Below, piece by piece: positions 1-8,341 of a stretch of 64,000 nt of DNA; the first letter of the stretch is position 1; every line of letters begins with the position of its first letter. The translations under genes and the position numbers were made by a program. Origin of the DNA: Gammaproteobacteria bacterium (GTDB lineage: Bacteria > Pseudomonadota > Gammaproteobacteria > Competibacterales > Competibacteraceae); the NCBI GenBank assembly GCA_024235135.1, contig JACKMZ010000010.1, positions 1 through 64,000 on the forward strand, read 5' to 3'. Under the pieces are notes generated by a model. That model was not told the DNA's origin, ran no database searches, and saw only the letters and a program-made list of their open reading frames with translations.

Positions 1-18
1 CTCGCCAGTTTCGCATCA

Positions 19-393
19 ATGAGCATCACGATCACGTCTCAAGATGGTCAAAGGCTGGGTGTCAACGCCTGGAACTGGGGCGTGCTTCACTTCATCGTGG
101 AGAAGGCGAACCTCTTTCCCGAAGACACATGGGAACCGGCGCGATACATGGGAACAGACCTTACCCACGAGCAAGCATTTCAGCTTGCAGACTTCCTGGA
201 GTCCAAGGTCCTTCCTTGCCTCGAGCCGGGAGAGCGATTGTTCTTCGATGGCACGAAGACGCATCTCCCTGACGATGGAACGTTTTACCGCGAGCCTAGC
301 GACCAGTGGAGAAATTACAGTCTCCACCACGAAGTATTGGTCTCAATCCTCAGCCTTCTCCGTAATTCTCGTGGCGCTGTCTCCTTCTACTAG
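19..393 (+). CDS. Hypothetical protein, 124 aa
   Basis: I do not recognise this family. The product is a soluble, acidic 124-residue protein with no signal peptide or membrane segment; it is rich in Trp/His/Phe (NAWNWGVLHFIVEKANLFPED at the start region) and reads like a small conserved cytoplasmic protein. The frame stays open upstream to the window edge, and no clear ribosome binding site precedes the ATG, so the true start may lie outside the window. It is followed immediately by a sequence that resembles the left half of an integron attC site, which would fit a gene-cassette origin. Function unknown. Confidence 0.55.
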   Translation: MSITITSQDGQRLGVNAWNWGVLHFIVEKANLFPEDTWEPARYMGTDLTHEQAFQLADFLESKVLPCLEPGERLFFDGTKTHLPDDGTFYREPSDQWRNYSLHHEVLVSILSLLRNSRGAVSFY

Positions 394-442
394 CGCCGCA
401 ACGAGGCCTAATCCTTCGCTCGAGAGGGACCTCCACCGGCAT

Positions 443-507
443 GGTAATAGGGGACACATGGTAATAGGGCAGGGGTAATAGGGGACAGGGGTGGTAATAG
501 GGGACGG
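443..507 (+). repeat. Four-copy GGTAATAGGGG repeat
   Basis: The core GGTAATAGGG recurs at about 443, 460, 474 and 493, mostly followed by GACA or GACG. Similar TAATAGGGACAG strings are common around REP-associated or IS200-like transposase remnants in proteobacteria, but no transposase reading frame is visible here. It appears to interrupt the attC-like sequence on its left. Confidence 0.6.
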
Positions 508-960
508 GATTCGTGCGGAAGTCGAGGCCATGAGTGTCGTACGCGTCGGGCGGACGCGTGATCGTTCTATTACCGGACAGCTTGTGGATTTTGCAAAGGC
601 CATTCCCTATTACCTGCCAATTGGAACTGCAGTAGATGATGGGAGGCTTCGCCTTGCCGAAGACAAGCTGGCTCATACCCCTTGTCTTTGCGGTCGGGCT
701 GAAGCCGAAACAATTTGGCCGGATCGGGATTCAGCGCGGCTGCTGGCGGAACGTTGGTCCAGACCGCAGACGGTGCATTGAGGCGCCGCCTAACACAGCG
801 GTGGAACGGACAGCTTCAGATCAGTAGTCCGTGCCGGACCAGGACACCCTACTAGCCATACGGTGAGGATATTCAGATGGCATACGATTCAACAGTAGTA
901 ACGAATGCCATGTCGCTTTAGGTCTGGTTTGAACCGGTAATGTGTCATTCAACTTCCGCT

Positions 961-987
961 GCGTGGGCAACCAGTTGCCCACCCTAC
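961..987. repeat. Dispersed GTGGGCAAC palindrome, copy 1
   Basis: Arms GTGGGCAAC and GTTGCCCAC around CA, with the right arm extended to CCCTAC. Two more copies of the same element lie at 41177-41201 and 42053-42082. It sits in the upstream region of the AraC-type regulator. Confidence 0.75.
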
Positions 988-1064
988 AAAATGACTATAA
1001 AACTGGTCTTCCGCCGCGCGGCGCTCCGGCCGGTTTTGCCCGTGTTAAGTGCTTTTTGGTGCGC

Positions 1065-1988
1065 ATGTCTAAACATCGAAGTGACTACGAAGCCCGAATG
1101 AATCGGGTGTTAGCCCATATCGATAATCATCTTGACCAGGTGCACAGCATCGAATCTTTGGCAAAGGTCGCTCATTTTTCGCCATTCCACTTCCATCGAA
1201 TATTTTCTGCTTGGACAGGAGAAACAGTCGGTGAGTATCTGAGGCGTCGGCGTGTGGAAGTCGCTGCAATGCGGCTTGTTTCGCAGCCTCGGCTTTCCAT
1301 TTTGAACGCTGCGGCGTCAGTGGGGTTCGGTTCTCCAGAAGCATTTTCTCGGGCGTTCAAGGCACGTTTTGGCCGTTCTCCCACAAGTTGGCGAGAGGTC
1401 GAAACCGAGCGACGTGCTAAAAATAGCAATCCGAGTCAGATCAACCGCAAGCCCGATCAGGCGGGATATGCAAACCCAATGAACAATACTGCTTCCACTG
1501 ATCGTGAGGAGGTCGCAATGAATGTTTTATTGGTAAACCGCACACCCGTTCGTGTTGCTTATCTTCGGCATCTTGGTCCCTATGATTCCGCTATTACAGA
1601 GTTTTGGATGAAAACGGTCGCGCCTTGGATGGTCGAGAACGATCTCATGAATCGCCCACGGTACGGTATCAGTCACGATGATCCAGGCATCACTGCGCCG
1701 AGTCAGTGTCGATATGATGCCGGCGTAGAAGTTGAAGTGGGCCAAGTTTGTACCGGCAACGCGCAATACGTCGAAATCCCCGGAGGGCGTTATGCGGCGT
1801 TTCAATTTAAAGATACGCCGGATAAATTCGTTGGTGCGTGGGCGGCACTGTTAAGGGATTGGTTGCCCTCTAGCGGTTTGCAGTTGGATGCACGCCCGAG
1901 TTTTGAGCACTATCCTGTTGATGCGGGCTATGACGCTGAAACGGGAGTGATATCGTGCGAACTTTGCATCCCGGTGGCGCCACTCTGA
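1065..1988 (+). CDS. AraC-family regulator with GyrI-like effector domain
   Basis: Predicted transcriptional regulator. The first ~105 residues form an AraC/XylS double helix-turn-helix (FSPFHFHRIFSAWTGETVGEY for helix one, AAASVGFGSPEAFSRAFKARFGRSP for the second). After a charged linker, residues ~145-307 (from MNVLLVNRTPVRVAYLRHLGPY) form a GyrI-like/SOUL-fold small-molecule-binding domain ending in CELCIPV. This is the SoxS/Rob-like or DUF4334-free AraC+GyrI architecture that normally senses drugs or hydrophobic ligands. The frame is open upstream to 942, but the ATG at 1065 (MSKHRSDYEARMNRVL) fits the family start; the extra 41 residues would be translated from the palindromic repeat and look non-coding. 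It may be a mobile cassette gene, as an attC-like sequence follows the stop codon. Confidence 0.9.
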   Translation: MSKHRSDYEARMNRVLAHIDNHLDQVHSIESLAKVAHFSPFHFHRIFSAWTGETVGEYLRRRRVEVAAMRLVSQPRLSILNAAASVGFGSPEAFSRAFKARFGRSPTSWREVETERRAKNSNPSQINRKPDQAGYANPMNNTASTDREEVAMNVLLVNRTPVRVAYLRHLGPYDSAITEFWMKTVAPWMVENDLMNRPRYGISHDDPGITAPSQCRYDAGVEVEVGQVCTGNAQYVEIPGGRYAAFQFKDTPDKFVGAWAALLRDWLPSSGLQLDARPSFEHYPVDAGYDAETGVISCELCIPVAPL

Positions 1989-1994
1989 TCTGAG

Positions 1995-2038
1995 GCGCGC
2001 GCCCAACAACCGTTTCAAGGGACGTTTCACCCGCTGCC
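1995..2038 (+). repeat. attC-like sequence after the AraC gene
   Basis: GCGCCCAAC followed by CGTTTCAAGGGACG has the look of the left side of an integron attC recombination site, and it lies 7 bases after a stop codon, as cassette attC sites do. No clean matching GTTRRRY right end is visible within 100 bases, so this is tentative. Similar strings follow the reading frames ending at 393 and near 781. Confidence 0.3.
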
Positions 2039-2139
2039 TATCTTGAATAGGCCGACGAATTTCTCGCTAACGCCTATAGTTTTGTTGGCGCCGATTTTCG
2101 GCAAAGGAGATTGATTCAGAACTTTTTCTAACCTTACCC

Positions 2140-2793
2140 TTGGCGGAAAAGGCTCCCAAACGAAGCATCGTTCCTCAAAAAGCATTTACGACGGAAAAAG
2201 GACACCCAAACCCGTCCTACACATTCATGCAAGCACCTAACCGCGACGTCGAATATTTGGAACACCTTCAGGCCCGTTACGAAAACGGGGAGCGCCCCAA
2301 GTACGTCTTTTTCTGGGGGCGCCGGGGGTCCCAAGGTCGGGTTGACGCCTCGTGTTTCAGCCAATGGTTCGAGAGCCCGTTTGTTGTCGACGGCGAACGG
2401 TTTGCGACGGCGGAACACTACATGATGGCTGAGAAAGCACGGCTTTTTGGCGATGAAGCCAATCGCACCCGAATTTTAGCGGCGGCGTCTCCCGGAGGCG
2501 CCAAGGCATACGGGCGAAAGGTTCTGGGGTTTGACCAAGCACGCTGGAAGGCGGAACGTTTCTCGATCGTCGTGCGAGGCAATATAGCGAAGTTTTCGCA
2601 ACATTCTGAACTCGGTCAGTTTCTCCTTCAGACAAAACCGCGTGTGTTGGTTGAGGCCAGTCCAGTCGACCGGATTTGGGGGATTGGCTTGACGCACGAC
2701 GATGACAGGGCAAGCAACCCGATACTCTGGCGTGGACTGAATCTGCTTGGATTCGCCCTAATGCAGGTGCGTGACCACATCGGCGCCCGATGA
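2140..2793 (+). CDS. NADAR-family protein (YbiA-like)
   Basis: The region from FFWGRRGSQGRVDASCFSQW onward is a NADAR domain: the Trp/Glu/His-rich signature (ATAEHYMMAEKARLFGD, RKVLGFD, RWKAERF, VEASPVDRIWGIGL) is well preserved to the C-terminus. NADAR proteins are N-glycosidases acting on riboflavin precursors (E. coli YbiA) or on ADP-ribosylated guanine and other NAD-linked substrates in NAD metabolism, toxin and phage-defence contexts. The frame has a TTG at 2140 without a clear ribosome binding site and the first ATG is at 2227 (MQAPNRDVEYLEHL), which I consider the likelier start. Nothing beside it identifies a toxin partner. Confidence 0.88.
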   Translation: MAEKAPKRSIVPQKAFTTEKGHPNPSYTFMQAPNRDVEYLEHLQARYENGERPKYVFFWGRRGSQGRVDASCFSQWFESPFVVDGERFATAEHYMMAEKARLFGDEANRTRILAAASPGGAKAYGRKVLGFDQARWKAERFSIVVRGNIAKFSQHSELGQFLLQTKPRVLVEASPVDRIWGIGLTHDDDRASNPILWRGLNLLGFALMQVRDHIGAR

Positions 2794-2900
2794 CTCGGGT
2801 TGAACCCACGACACCCTGATCCGAATCGTTGCTTGGCCAAGCACGCAGCCACCGCCATGGACAGGCCAATCAAATGCGCTGCATTCACACGCCGAATCAC

Positions 2901-4271
2901 TCACACCGCTGTTTTCGCCGTCAATGCATCGCGCAGCAACAAGGCCAAATGACGGGGCCGCGAATCGCCATGACTGCGGATCTGTTCCCGGCAGGAGAAA
3001 CCATTGGCGACGACGCGCGCCGTGGGTCTGGCGCGCAGCGCGGGCAATAGCGCGTGTTCGGCCATTTGCTGAGCGATGACGGCATGCTCGGACTCAAGGC
3101 CGAACGTGCCCGCCATTCCGCAACACCCGGCGTCGACGATCTCGAAATCATGGCCGGGGATCAGTTTGAGCACCTTACGCATCGACTTGAGCGCGCCCGT
3201 GGCTTTCTGATGGCAATGGCCATGCACCAGCGTTTCGCCATCGGGCAAGGCCTGCAACGGTAAATTGAGTCTATTGGCCCTAATCTCCCTGGCGAGAAAC
3301 TCTTCGAATAGCAGTACCTGGCGACCGATGTCCGCCAGTTCCTCACCCAACCCAAGCGCCGGCGTATCATCGCGCAGGCCCAGCACGCAGGACGCTTCCA
3401 ACCCAACAAGGCTGCGGCCCGCCGCGACGTGCGGACGCAAGGCTTCGAGCAGGCGCCGCGCCTCGGCGCGGGCATTGTCGACCATGCCTTGCGCCAGATA
3501 AGTGCGACCGCAACATAATGGCCGCCCGGATTTTCCTCCTGCACGGTTCGGTTCGGCGACCGTCACGCGATAGCCGCCGGCTCGCAGTACCGTGAGCGCG
3601 GCTTCGGCCACCTCGGGCTCGAAATAGCGGGCAAAAGTATCGACCAGGAGCACAACCTCAGGTTGTTCGTCGCGACTTTTGTCCGACGGCGGGTCATCGA
3701 CAGCCCGCTCGACAAACGGCCGCGCTGCGGGTACGGGCAACGGTTGCCGTGCGGCCAACCCCAACCAGCGTTCACCCAAACGCCGGAGCCAGGCGCTGCG
3801 GTTGCGCCAGTCAATCGACCGGCGTAACCAATGGGCGCGATGCAACCAACGCGGGGTGTGCGCAAACAACCGGCTACGCAAGTCAACGCCGTCGCGGGCG
3901 AAACGCTGGGCTTGATATTCGGCCTTGATCAGCGCCATATCGACGTTGGCCTCGCATTCGCGTTTGCAACCCTTGCAAGCGACACAGAGTTCCATCGCCT
4001 CGGCCAAGGTGGGATCGGCGAGGGCCGACTCGACAAGATCACTGGAAAGCGCCGCCTTGAGCAGACGCACCCGCCCGCCGGTCGATAGATTGGGGTTACC
4101 GGTGACGCGGTAACTCGGACACATCACCTGCTTGCCGCCCGCCTCGCACTGGCGGCTGTTGATGCAGACCGCAACCGCCTTGGCGAAATTGCCGCCGTGT
4201 TTCGGAATATCGGCATAGGCGTCGCCCATTCCGGCATCCTTATACGCCGACCAGTCCAGATAGGTTTTCAC
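2901..4271 (-). CDS. Fe-S oxidoreductase with CCG domains (GlpC/YdiJ C-terminal-like)
   Basis: Predicted electron-transfer subunit of a 2-hydroxyacid-type dehydrogenase. Near residues 90-105 there is one clear 4Fe-4S motif (CVACKGCKRECEANVDMA); an earlier cysteine group (CINSRQCEAGGKQVMCPSY) may ligate a second cluster. The C-terminal half carries cysteine-rich CCG-type motifs (GRPLCCGRTYLAQG, HGHCHQKA, DAGCCGMAGTFG). This matches the Fe-S half of the FAD/Fe-S D-2-hydroxyglutarate or D-lactate dehydrogenases (YdiJ class) as well as GlpC/LldE-like subunits. Unusually, no FAD-binding oxidase gene lies next to it on the same strand. Its 456 residues are complete at both ends. Confidence 0.85.
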   Translation of the reverse strand: MKTYLDWSAYKDAGMGDAYADIPKHGGNFAKAVAVCINSRQCEAGGKQVMCPSYRVTGNPNLSTGGRVRLLKAALSSDLVESALADPTLAEAMELCVACKGCKRECEANVDMALIKAEYQAQRFARDGVDLRSRLFAHTPRWLHRAHWLRRSIDWRNRSAWLRRLGERWLGLAARQPLPVPAARPFVERAVDDPPSDKSRDEQPEVVLLVDTFARYFEPEVAEAALTVLRAGGYRVTVAEPNRAGGKSGRPLCCGRTYLAQGMVDNARAEARRLLEALRPHVAAGRSLVGLEASCVLGLRDDTPALGLGEELADIGRQVLLFEEFLAREIRANRLNLPLQALPDGETLVHGHCHQKATGALKSMRKVLKLIPGHDFEIVDAGCCGMAGTFGLESEHAVIAQQMAEHALLPALRARPTARVVANGFSCREQIRSHGDSRPRHLALLLRDALTAKTAV

Positions 4272-4620
4272 ATTACACCCCCAACAGTCTTGTCTTGCTC
4301 ATTACTCATGCTCATGTCACGCTCGGGGTGTGACGGTGGCGATTCGAGGCGTCATGGTATGGATAGGGCTTGTGGCTGACGGATCACGGCAATCCAGCAA
4401 GAAACGCTCCAAGGACAGGGATTTCCGAATTGACCGAGCCGCTGCCCACGGTTGCTTGGTCCATTTGTCGATTTCGCGACAAACAAAACGAATCCAATCG
4501 CCGGCCCAGTGGGTCGATTTCCTACCGGCGACGCCCCCGCGACAGGCACGCACCCATCGGCCGACACTGAACCGGTGGGCGGCAGCGGAGTCATCGCCAG
4601 TAACCCCAAAAGGTTTTTTC
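4272..4620. other. Intergenic region between divergent genes
   Basis: This holds the promoters of the Fe-S oxidoreductase (minus strand) and the DUF6614 gene (plus strand). A small hairpin (GTCAC..GTGAC, about 4316-4334) is visible; no gene or clear operator could be recognised. The open frame running upstream of the DUF6614 start has no protein-like composition. Confidence 0.5.
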
Positions 4621-4971
4621 ATGGACCTTTACAACATTTGGTGCAATCTCAAGTCGGGAACTACCGATGTCGAATTCTCGGCGAGCGTCGAACGCTACCT
4701 CGGCGAACTACGGCGGACGGACAAAATCGTTGGATTTCGGGTGATGCGGCGAAAACTGGGGCTGGGTCCTCGCGAACTCGGCGAGTTTCACATCGTGATC
4801 GAAGTACGAGACTTGGCTCAGCTTGATCAAGCCTTTCGGACCGTATCGACGCGCTCCAACCCGGTCGAGGCACTCCACGCCGCCGTCAATCAATCGGCTT
4901 GCGATGTGACTTTTGCCTTGTATCGGGATTTTCCGGACCCGCATCGCGAGCAAGGGGACGAGAAATTCTAA
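4621..4971 (+). CDS. DUF6614-family protein
   Basis: A 116-residue soluble protein beginning MDLYNIWCNLKSGTTDVEF and ending PDPHREQGDEKF. The core RRKLGLGPRELGEFHI, AFRTVSTRSNPVEALHAAVN and FALYRDFPDP is what I recall of the small DUF6614 family, whose function is unknown; its layout resembles small dimeric alpha-beta barrel proteins (my inference). The ATG at 4621 has AAAAGG seven bases upstream; the frame is open further upstream, but that extension is compositionally non-coding. Confidence 0.8.
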   Translation: MDLYNIWCNLKSGTTDVEFSASVERYLGELRRTDKIVGFRVMRRKLGLGPRELGEFHIVIEVRDLAQLDQAFRTVSTRSNPVEALHAAVNQSACDVTFALYRDFPDPHREQGDEKF

Positions 4972-5281
4972 GCCGCCGAGGCAACGCCCGTCCGCCACCA
5001 CACGATCCCGTCGTATCCCGTTGAATTCGGTGAATACCGTTCCAACGCTTAATGGTACACTCTGCGCGGCTTCGCGCGGCCATGCCCTGCCAAGCCCATT
5101 TCCCGAACGTCAGTGATGGCCGTCGGGATGCATCGGCCGGTCCTTACAGACAACCGGCCTGCATCACCTACCTTGACAGAAGCAGATCCTGTCGCCCGAG
5201 GTAGGGAATCATTTGCTGAAACCGATAGAACGCCCGTGAATTCACTCGGCGATCTGTCATTTTTGTCTTATTTAGGAGTCG
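4972..5281 (+). other. Intergenic stretch before the metallopeptidase
   Basis: About 310 bases with no convincing gene. A 62-codon frame at 5113-5301 overlaps the next gene's start and has no protein-like features. An AGGAG ribosome binding site for the next gene lies at its end (5274-5278). Confidence 0.5.
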
Positions 5282-6463
5282 ATGATCGTGAAAACCTTTA
5301 GCTGTGGCGTCTGTGCCCAGCCTGTCTATTTTGAAAACTCTCTATGCACGAACTGTGGGTCCACACTCGGTTTCCTACCGGACCAAATGCGTCTCGCCGC
5401 TGTGGTTGAAGGCGAAGACGGATTGTGGCATACCCCTCGTTCCGCTTCTGAGGTTTCGACGCATCCAGCGCCCCAAAATCGGGGCTTCTGGGCGCGTTTG
5501 TTCGGCCGCGACAATAAAAAAAAGCCAGTGGAGCGGATGGTTTCCACTTCCCCAACTCCGGCTTATCGAAAATGTGGAAATTACCTACAGCACAATGTCT
5601 GCAATTGGATGGCGCCGGCTGAGAGCACCGAAGTATTCTGTACGGCCTGCCAACCGAATCAAATCATCCCGAACCTGTCGCGGCCCGGCAATCTGGAAAA
5701 ATGGGCGCGAATCGAGCGTAGCAAGCGCCGCCTCGTCTATGGACTGTTGCGCCTGGGACTCCCACAACGCACGAAGGCGGAGGACGCCGAAAACGGGCTG
5801 GGTTTCGCATTCCTTTCCAGCCTCGATGCGCCGCCCGACCTGCCGGTTCTCACAGGCCATGCCGATGGACTGATCACAATCAATCTCGACGAAGCCGATT
5901 CGGTTCACCGTGAAAGGATGCGCCTCGACATGGACGAAAAATACCGTACCTTGCTGGGCCACTTCCGGCACGAAATCGGGCACTATTATTGGGATTTGCT
6001 AGTCCGGGACAGCGATCGCGTGGAAGCTTTTCGCGAACTGTTCGGCGACGAGCGGGCCGACTACCAGCAGGCGCTTGACAATTATTATGCGAACGGCGCG
6101 CCCGAGGATTGGCAGGACCGCTGCATCAGCGCCTATGCCGCAAGCCATCCTTGGGAAGATTGGGCCGAAAGTTTCGCTCATTACCTGCACATCGTCGACA
6201 CTTTGGAAACGAGCGAACACTTCGGCATCACCACGGAAAGGCGTTTGCCCGACGGCGCCGTACAAGGGGCGGCGCCGGATTTCGATTCCTATGGGGTCGC
6301 CGACTTCGGTCCGATCATCGACCAATGGGCGCCCCTGACGTTTGCTCTCAACAGCATCAACCGGAGCATGGGTCAGACCGACACCTACCCGTTCGTGTTG
6401 TCACCGAAATCGATCGAGAAGCTCGGCTTCGTGCATCAGGTCATTCGCGATAATCGCCTCTGA
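5282..6463 (+). CDS. Zinc-ribbon putative metallopeptidase (Peptidase_Mx type)
   Basis: An N-terminal zinc ribbon (CGVCAQPVYFENSLCTNCGS, Cys pairs at ~9-12 and ~23-26), then a second cysteine set (KCGNYLQHNVCNWM, FCTACQ), then a metallopeptidase-like domain with the HExxH motif RHEIGHYYW, a downstream glutamate-rich helix (FGDERADYQQALDNYY) and the conserved HPWEDWAESFAHYLHI. This is the family described as putative zinc-binding metallopeptidase (PF15887/zinc_ribbon_6); its substrates are unknown. It is a single gene followed by a hairpin at 6481. AGGAG at 5274 is only 3 bases from the ATG but 9 from a GTG at 5288, whose product (MKTFSCGVC) matches family starts better, so translation may start there. 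Confidence 0.88.
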   Translation: MIVKTFSCGVCAQPVYFENSLCTNCGSTLGFLPDQMRLAAVVEGEDGLWHTPRSASEVSTHPAPQNRGFWARLFGRDNKKKPVERMVSTSPTPAYRKCGNYLQHNVCNWMAPAESTEVFCTACQPNQIIPNLSRPGNLEKWARIERSKRRLVYGLLRLGLPQRTKAEDAENGLGFAFLSSLDAPPDLPVLTGHADGLITINLDEADSVHRERMRLDMDEKYRTLLGHFRHEIGHYYWDLLVRDSDRVEAFRELFGDERADYQQALDNYYANGAPEDWQDRCISAYAASHPWEDWAESFAHYLHIVDTLETSEHFGITTERRLPDGAVQGAAPDFDSYGVADFGPIIDQWAPLTFALNSINRSMGQTDTYPFVLSPKSIEKLGFVHQVIRDNRL

Positions 6464-6480
6464 TATTCGGCGACCGATCG

Positions 6481-6519
6481 AGACGAATCGCGGCAGGCGT
6501 CACCCTCCACGATTCGTCT
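6481..6519 (+). terminator. Hairpin after the metallopeptidase gene
   Basis: Perfect 10-bp inverted repeat AGACGAATCG/CGATTCGTCT with a 19-base loop, starting 18 bases after the stop codon. It lacks a strong T-tract, so it may be a terminator or an mRNA 3' stabiliser. Confidence 0.5.
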
Positions 6520-7071
6520 ATACCATCGATCAACGAAATCCTGAACCATTCACCAAGCAAGCGTGTTGTCTTGGACGGGGCGGTATAGGTCGCCATCCCG
6601 TTTGCTGACGCGATATTCTCGCTATTCGCTGCACCGTAATAGGTCACACGTGTTAAAGCTGACACGATGGCGTGCGTCAGCCATTTAACTAGCGCCTGAC
6701 ATCTTGTGGAATCGGTCAGCGGCGCTTGTTAACGAGTGGGCAAAATGTCAACAAACTGAAATATTCCCAGATGCGGTGCGGGTTTGCGTGGTCGATTTCG
6801 ATTCATCAAGGCAAGTTATCCACAGGTTCTGGGGATAACTTCAAATATCACTTAGAGATCAGTTGGTTGAAACGATACGATGGGGCATGAGCAACTATCG
6901 CGAAAAGAGGCGGAATCGCTCGATCATAATGATGATGATATAAGAAGGTGAATCTAAAATTCGATGGGGTTTACCGGCCGAACTCGCTTCGGAGGAATGG
7001 TGAACCCGCGGGGGTTCCGATCGATTGGGTGGAATCGCCCGCGACCGGTCCCCGGCCACAGGCTGATCAAG
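6520..7071. other. Gene-poor intergenic region with DnaA-box palindrome
   Basis: About 550 bases between convergent genes with no convincing reading frame. It has a short hairpin near 6661-6684 (GCTGAC..GTCAGC), an AT-richer segment, a DnaA-box palindrome (see 6813-6841) and a purine-rich GATGATGATAT stretch near 6930. Confidence 0.5.
6813..6841. promoter_or_regulatory. Inverted pair of DnaA-box-like sites
   Basis: AAGTTATCCACAG and CTGGGGATAACTT face each other around a 3-base loop: 13-bp arms with one mismatch. The left arm contains the perfect DnaA box TTATCCACA, and the right arm read on the other strand gives TTATCCCCA, one mismatch off. No replication gene is near, so this is not evidence for an origin. 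Confidence 0.5.
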
Positions 7072-7998
7072 TCAAACTTCTAGGACATCGCCGTTGCCCA
7101 GGTACAAATCGGTTTTCGAGCCGTGGCGGGCCGTGCCACGCACCACCGGCAAGCCCACCGCCATCATGTGCTGCACCGCCTTGACGCCGGTGCAGTGATT
7201 GCAACCCAGGCGAGCGATGTGGAAGTCCTCCAACCGCTCGATAATCTTCTCGTGTTCGGCATCCCATTCACCGAACGGAGAAATATGCAGTCCTCCGTAG
7301 ACCGCGTGTATCGGCTTGCCAAAGGTCGCTTGCCCGTATTCCAGCAGGTTCACGACGCCGCCATGCCCGCAGCCGGTGACCATGGCCAGTCCCTTGTCGG
7401 CGAGATTGAAATACAACACGTTCTCGCCTTGCACCCGCAACAAGGTATTCATCCGGAAATGGGCGACGGCGCAACCCGGAAACAGTTCGATCGGCTGATC
7501 CGGATGCACGGTGACGACCGGCCCCGTGTGTCCCGCTTGCTTGATGAATTCAAGCCCTTCGTCGTGAAATCCCTCGGGTATGTACACGGGCAGGGAAGGA
7601 CAATGTTTCAGGGTCGAGCCTATTCCCCAAAAATGGTCGAAGTGCTCATGACTGATGATCAACGCTTCGATCTCGCCACGCTGTAATCGCTGGTCAATGC
7701 CTTCCTCGGCGAAGCGCCGATCCATCCATGCCGGATTCCAACCGGTATCGAACAGTATTGGATGAACCTTTCCGTCCAGTCCCTCGGCTTCTATCAGCGC
7801 CGAGGAACCGGCCGCGTTATCGTTGTGGAGGTCTCCCAACGGCGGCCAGGACAGTTGATATTGACTGACCCCCATACCGCCGGCGGCTTTGACGTCGGCC
7901 ATCAGCGTGGCGTCGTCAAACCAACCGATTTCCGAAATACAGAGAATTTTGAGTCGCTTCAATGTACCGATAGCGTGGGTGGACTGCGTGGTGGACAT
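7072..7998 (-). CDS. MBL-fold metallo-hydrolase
   Basis: A 308-residue metallo-beta-lactamase-fold protein. The metal-binding motif is ISHEHFDHFWG (HxHxDH), followed by a histidine in TGCGHGGVVNLLEY and later GGLHISPFG and LGCNHCTGVKA. The layout with C-terminal GGLH and NHCTG elements matches the subgroup that includes archaeal 7,8-dihydropterin-6-methyl-4-aminobenzene-5'-phosphate synthases and many uncharacterised bacterial relatives; the substrate cannot be deduced. No signal peptide, so it acts in the cytoplasm. It is convergent with the metallopeptidase upstream and follows the degenerate GGDEF gene on the same strand. Confidence 0.88.
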   Translation of the reverse strand: MSTTQSTHAIGTLKRLKILCISEIGWFDDATLMADVKAAGGMGVSQYQLSWPPLGDLHNDNAAGSSALIEAEGLDGKVHPILFDTGWNPAWMDRRFAEEGIDQRLQRGEIEALIISHEHFDHFWGIGSTLKHCPSLPVYIPEGFHDEGLEFIKQAGHTGPVVTVHPDQPIELFPGCAVAHFRMNTLLRVQGENVLYFNLADKGLAMVTGCGHGGVVNLLEYGQATFGKPIHAVYGGLHISPFGEWDAEHEKIIERLEDFHIARLGCNHCTGVKAVQHMMAVGLPVVRGTARHGSKTDLYLGNGDVLEV

Positions 7999-8143
7999 GC
8001 TGGAATCCCTCGGAATCGCCTCGGCGTTGCGCCTTGGCTGTTGTTTTGAATGGGGCGTCGCGATGAGCGAACCGGCCGCGCCGCTCGGTGGATACTCCCT
8101 TGGCGGCTAACCCACTCAATCTTCCGCGTCGTTTCGCGGATCG

Positions 8144-8338
8144 TCAACGCTTCTTCGTGCAGCAGAGCAACACGCGTACCGGAGTCAACGATCCGTTTTC
8201 TTCAGAAACCGAGGAATCCGCCCTCCGCTGACCGGCCGGCACGACCCATTCATACCATTGAACGGCGGCGCAAGCCGGACGCCGCGTCTTGCCTTCGCGG
8301 CGCTTCTCCGACTGCGGGACGTCCTGCTTGCCGCACAT
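8144..8338 (-). CDS. Possible 64-aa protein coupled to the GGDEF-like gene
   Basis: A 64-codon frame whose ATG begins only 3 bases after the stop codon of the upstream gene, which suggests translational coupling. The product is basic and polar with central QWYEWVVPAGQ and LTPVRVLLCC segments and four cysteines. I recognise no family, and the ribosome binding site is weak. It could be a real small protein or chance. Confidence 0.35.
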   Translation of the reverse strand: MCGKQDVPQSEKRREGKTRRPACAAVQWYEWVVPAGQRRADSSVSEENGSLTPVRVLLCCTKKR

Positions 8339-8341
8339 GAT

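Larger units (their letters stand above)
394..1064. other. Repeat-rich stretch without a convincing gene
   Basis: About 670 bases holding a truncated attC-like sequence (about 392-435), four copies of a GGTAATAGGGG motif, inverted copies of its core further on (CTATTACC near 575 and 605), a second attC-like sequence (about 782-820) and an inverted repeat just before the AraC gene. A short reading frame at about 636-827 contains a stretch (GLKPKQFGRI) reminiscent of the C-terminal helix of AraC-type regulators, so a decayed regulator fragment is possible, but nothing here looks like an intact gene. Confidence 0.5.

Noticed and set aside
491..781. 96-codon frame after the GGTAATAGGGG repeat
   Set aside because: It starts with GTG inside the repeat and lacks protein-like composition; at most a decayed cassette gene.
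942..1064. N-terminal extension of the AraC-type regulator
   Set aside because: The extra 41 residues derive from the dispersed palindrome and do not fit AraC starts.
6813..6841. DnaA-box palindrome as replication origin
   Set aside because: Only one box pair, no dnaA, gidA or AT-rich unwinding region nearby.
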